64,000 bases of DNA from Gordonia zhenghanii (GTDB lineage: Bacteria; Actinomycetota; Actinomycetes; Mycobacteriales; Mycobacteriaceae). The position numbers and the translations under genes are program-made. The notes under the pieces were generated by a model. It saw only the letters and a program-made list of their open reading frames with translations. It made no database searches and was not told the origin of the DNA. The DNA is taken from the NCBI RefSeq assembly GCF_021738965.1, contig NZ_JAKKOQ010000015.1:62001-126000 (forward strand), given 5' to 3'. Below, in pieces: positions 62,530-64,000 of this stretch (position 1 is its first letter; every line of letters begins with the position of its first letter).

Positions 62530-64000
62530 TCACTCGCGGGTCAGGTGGGGCAGAAGTCGTTCGGTGTCGGCGTCGGTCCATCCCGCTGGTTCGAGGATCC
62601 TCGCCCAGGCTTTCGGGATCGAGGCGAGGTAGTTGTGACCATGGCCGTCCGGGACGTCGACGGACACGGCCATGTCTGCCGCTACCTGCAAGAACGTGAC
62701 GAACGGGATCCATTGTGTGGCGTCCAGGACGTCGGGCCCACGTCGTTCGTCGAGCCAGTCCGGTTCGGACAGGATCAGATCGGGCGACCACCATGAGATC
62801 GGATCGGACGCGTGCTGGAGGTACACGATCCGGGGAGTCGACCACGGCTCGTCGGTCGGGCGGTCCAGATCTGCTGCGTCACTGATGAAACGGACCTGTT
62901 CGCCGCCGTCGACGACGGGGAGGTACTCGGGCGAACCGGCGTCGCGGTCGTTAGTCGTGTCCCGCCACAACGTGTTGCTGAACGTGGGTCCCGTCAGTAG
63001 GACTCCGTCGGTGCGGGCGGCCATCGTCGGGATGGACCCGAACGGCGACTCGCCTGCGAAGGATCCGAGGCTCTCACCGAACACGACGATCTTCGGGCGT
63101 TGCGCTTCGGGTACTTCGCGGACCAGTTTGTCGACGGCTTCGAACAACGCTCGGCCCGCCTGCCTGGCACGCTCCTGGTCGACGAGGAACGACAGCCAAC
63201 TCGGCAGCGTCGAATACTGCATCGACACCATGGCTGTGTCGCCGTTGAACATGTACTCGAGCGAATCCGGATTGGCGCGGTTGATCCAGCCGGTGCCGGT
63301 GGTGGACGCGATGCCGATGACTGCTCGATCGAGGCCGCCTGCACGGACGAGTTCGCGGGCGGCGAGGTCTGCGGCGGCGTCGATGTCAGGCGCTGAGTCG
63401 ATGCCTGCGTAGACGCGGATCGGCTCTTGCGCCGGACGCGCGGTGAACTCGCCGATCTCAGCGGCGCTCGGCCCGGTGGACACGAACGCACGTCCCATCC
63501 GGCCCAAGCTCTCCCAACGCGCCAGCGACTCCGGACCGCCTGATCGCAACGGCGAGGTCGGTGGCTCCGAGTCGGGGGTGGATTCGTCATTGACCGCCGC
63601 GAACGTCGAATTGAGCGCGCGCATCGTGTTCTTCGCGACGACGTCGTTCACGAATACGAGACTGGCCACCAGCACGACGATGACTGCGACGGCTGCCGAG
63701 ATCCGTGGCGGGACATGTCTGCTCAATCGACGAGTCAGTAGGCGTACCAGTGCGCCCCACGCCTGACCGAGCAGTAGAAGTACCAAGAACACGACGACGG
63801 CGATTGCCAGGATCTGCGGGTACGCGCCCCAGGAGAGGCGATCGACGCCCATCAGATCGCGGAGCTCGTCCTGCCACCGCGCGAACCAGTAGAGCATCAC
63901 CGCGGTGCCTGCCGCGGCGACGACGCCGAGGACGATCCACGCGGCGCGGCGCGGGCGCGGCCACGGCTCGGAGCGCGAGACGAGATACCTTGCGAACCAA
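62530..64000 (-). CDS. membrane alpha/beta-hydrolase (Abhydrolase_9 type), 5' truncated
   Basis: The frame runs open through base 64000, so the start is outside the window; about 489 residues are visible. N-terminal membrane helices (AAWIVLGVVAAAGTAVMLYW, AIAVVVFLVLLLLGQAW, AAVAVIVVLVASLVFV) precede an extracellular alpha/beta-hydrolase domain. The nucleophile elbow GESLGSF holds the catalytic Ser; an Asp (HASDPISWW) and His (DGHGHNY) complete the likely triad. This matches the Abhydrolase_9 family of actinobacterial envelope proteins. The substrate is unknown. A GTG at 63900 should not be taken as the start. Confidence 0.82.
   Translation of the reverse strand, partial: WFARYLVSRSEPWPRPRRAAWIVLGVVAAAGTAVMLYWFARWQDELRDLMGVDRLSWGAYPQILAIAVVVFLVLLLLGQAWGALVRLLTRRLSRHVPPRISAAVAVIVVLVASLVFVNDVVAKNTMRALNSTFAAVNDESTPDSEPPTSPLRSGGPESLARWESLGRMGRAFVSTGPSAAEIGEFTARPAQEPIRVYAGIDSAPDIDAAADLAARELVRAGGLDRAVIGIASTTGTGWINRANPDSLEYMFNGDTAMVSMQYSTLPSWLSFLVDQERARQAGRALFEAVDKLVREVPEAQRPKIVVFGESLGSFAGESPFGSIPTMAARTDGVLLTGPTFSNTLWRDTTNDRDAGSPEYLPVVDGGEQVRFISDAADLDRPTDEPWSTPRIVYLQHASDPISWWSPDLILSEPDWLDERRGPDVLDATQWIPFVTFLQVAADMAVSVDVPDGHGHNYLASIPKAWARILEPAGWTDADTERLLPHLTRE

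Overview
The window is about 64 kb of dense, very GC-rich chromosome from an actinobacterium of the order Mycobacteriales, most likely Gordonia or a close relative (the genus is inference). The main reason is gene order. secA2, pgsA2, gcvH, garA, a MerR gene, a bifunctional nuclease, a second MerR gene and gcvP, then glcB, two CNNM/CBS membrane proteins, guaB1, an M56 peptidase, blaI, a hotdog thioesterase and ndh follow the same order as the M. tuberculosis Rv1821-Rv1854c block. Other genes are interspersed. Many starts look leaderless: a TAnnnT box ends 6-7 nt before the start codon of tex, the META lipoprotein, the GNAT gene, a thioesterase, a PIG-L deacetylase, a crotonase and others, as is common in mycobacteria.

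Layout. Positions 1-8 kb hold a truncated leuA with a leucine leader and attenuator, a GntR/FadR regulator with an ABC ATPase, an MFS exporter, a CoA-transferase and tex. From 8 to 11 kb are a pyruvyl-transferase-like protein, PPK2 and a META lipoprotein. From 11 to 21 kb lies the secA2-gcvP block, including the GarA switch protein and a tandem glycine riboswitch before gcvP. From 20.7 to 26.6 kb a leftward operon encodes sulfur scavenging (SfnG, two SfnB/DszC-type flavoproteins, SsuD, a flavin reductase and a short LLM-like protein). From 26.8 to 29.4 kb are a lipoprotein, a cluster of GGTCTCGACTTCGCTCGACC repeats and a membrane-anchored solute-binding protein. From 29.5 to 38 kb come glcB, a conserved protein, two CNNM proteins, guaB1, an M56 peptidase and blaI.

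From 38.1 to 44.6 kb are a predicted iron-responsive small RNA (MrsI-like), a thioesterase, a BCCT osmolyte transporter, a nuclease-like gene bracketed by 60-bp palindromic inverted repeats, ndh, GNAT and a second thioesterase. From 44.6 to 53.2 kb is recC-recB-recD. From 53.2 to 64 kb are a PIG-L deacetylase, htpG, a Ddn-like protein, a carotenoid oxygenase with a membrane partner, a large LuxR-family ATPase regulator, a crotonase and a truncated membrane alpha/beta-hydrolase.

Three observations stand out. The first is a small-RNA locus between blaI and the hotdog gene, with an IdeR/DtxR-type iron box inside its promoter spacer and a strong terminator. The second is a 1.1-kb unit in which 60-bp inverted repeats, each containing a 46-bp palindrome, enclose one AbiEi/endonuclease-like gene and supply its -35 element. 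The third is the set of RNA leaders: the leuA leader peptide with a pseudoknot, the glycine riboswitch, and a possible Cys-containing leader before the sulfur operon. No tRNA, rRNA, CRISPR array, insertion sequence or prophage was seen.
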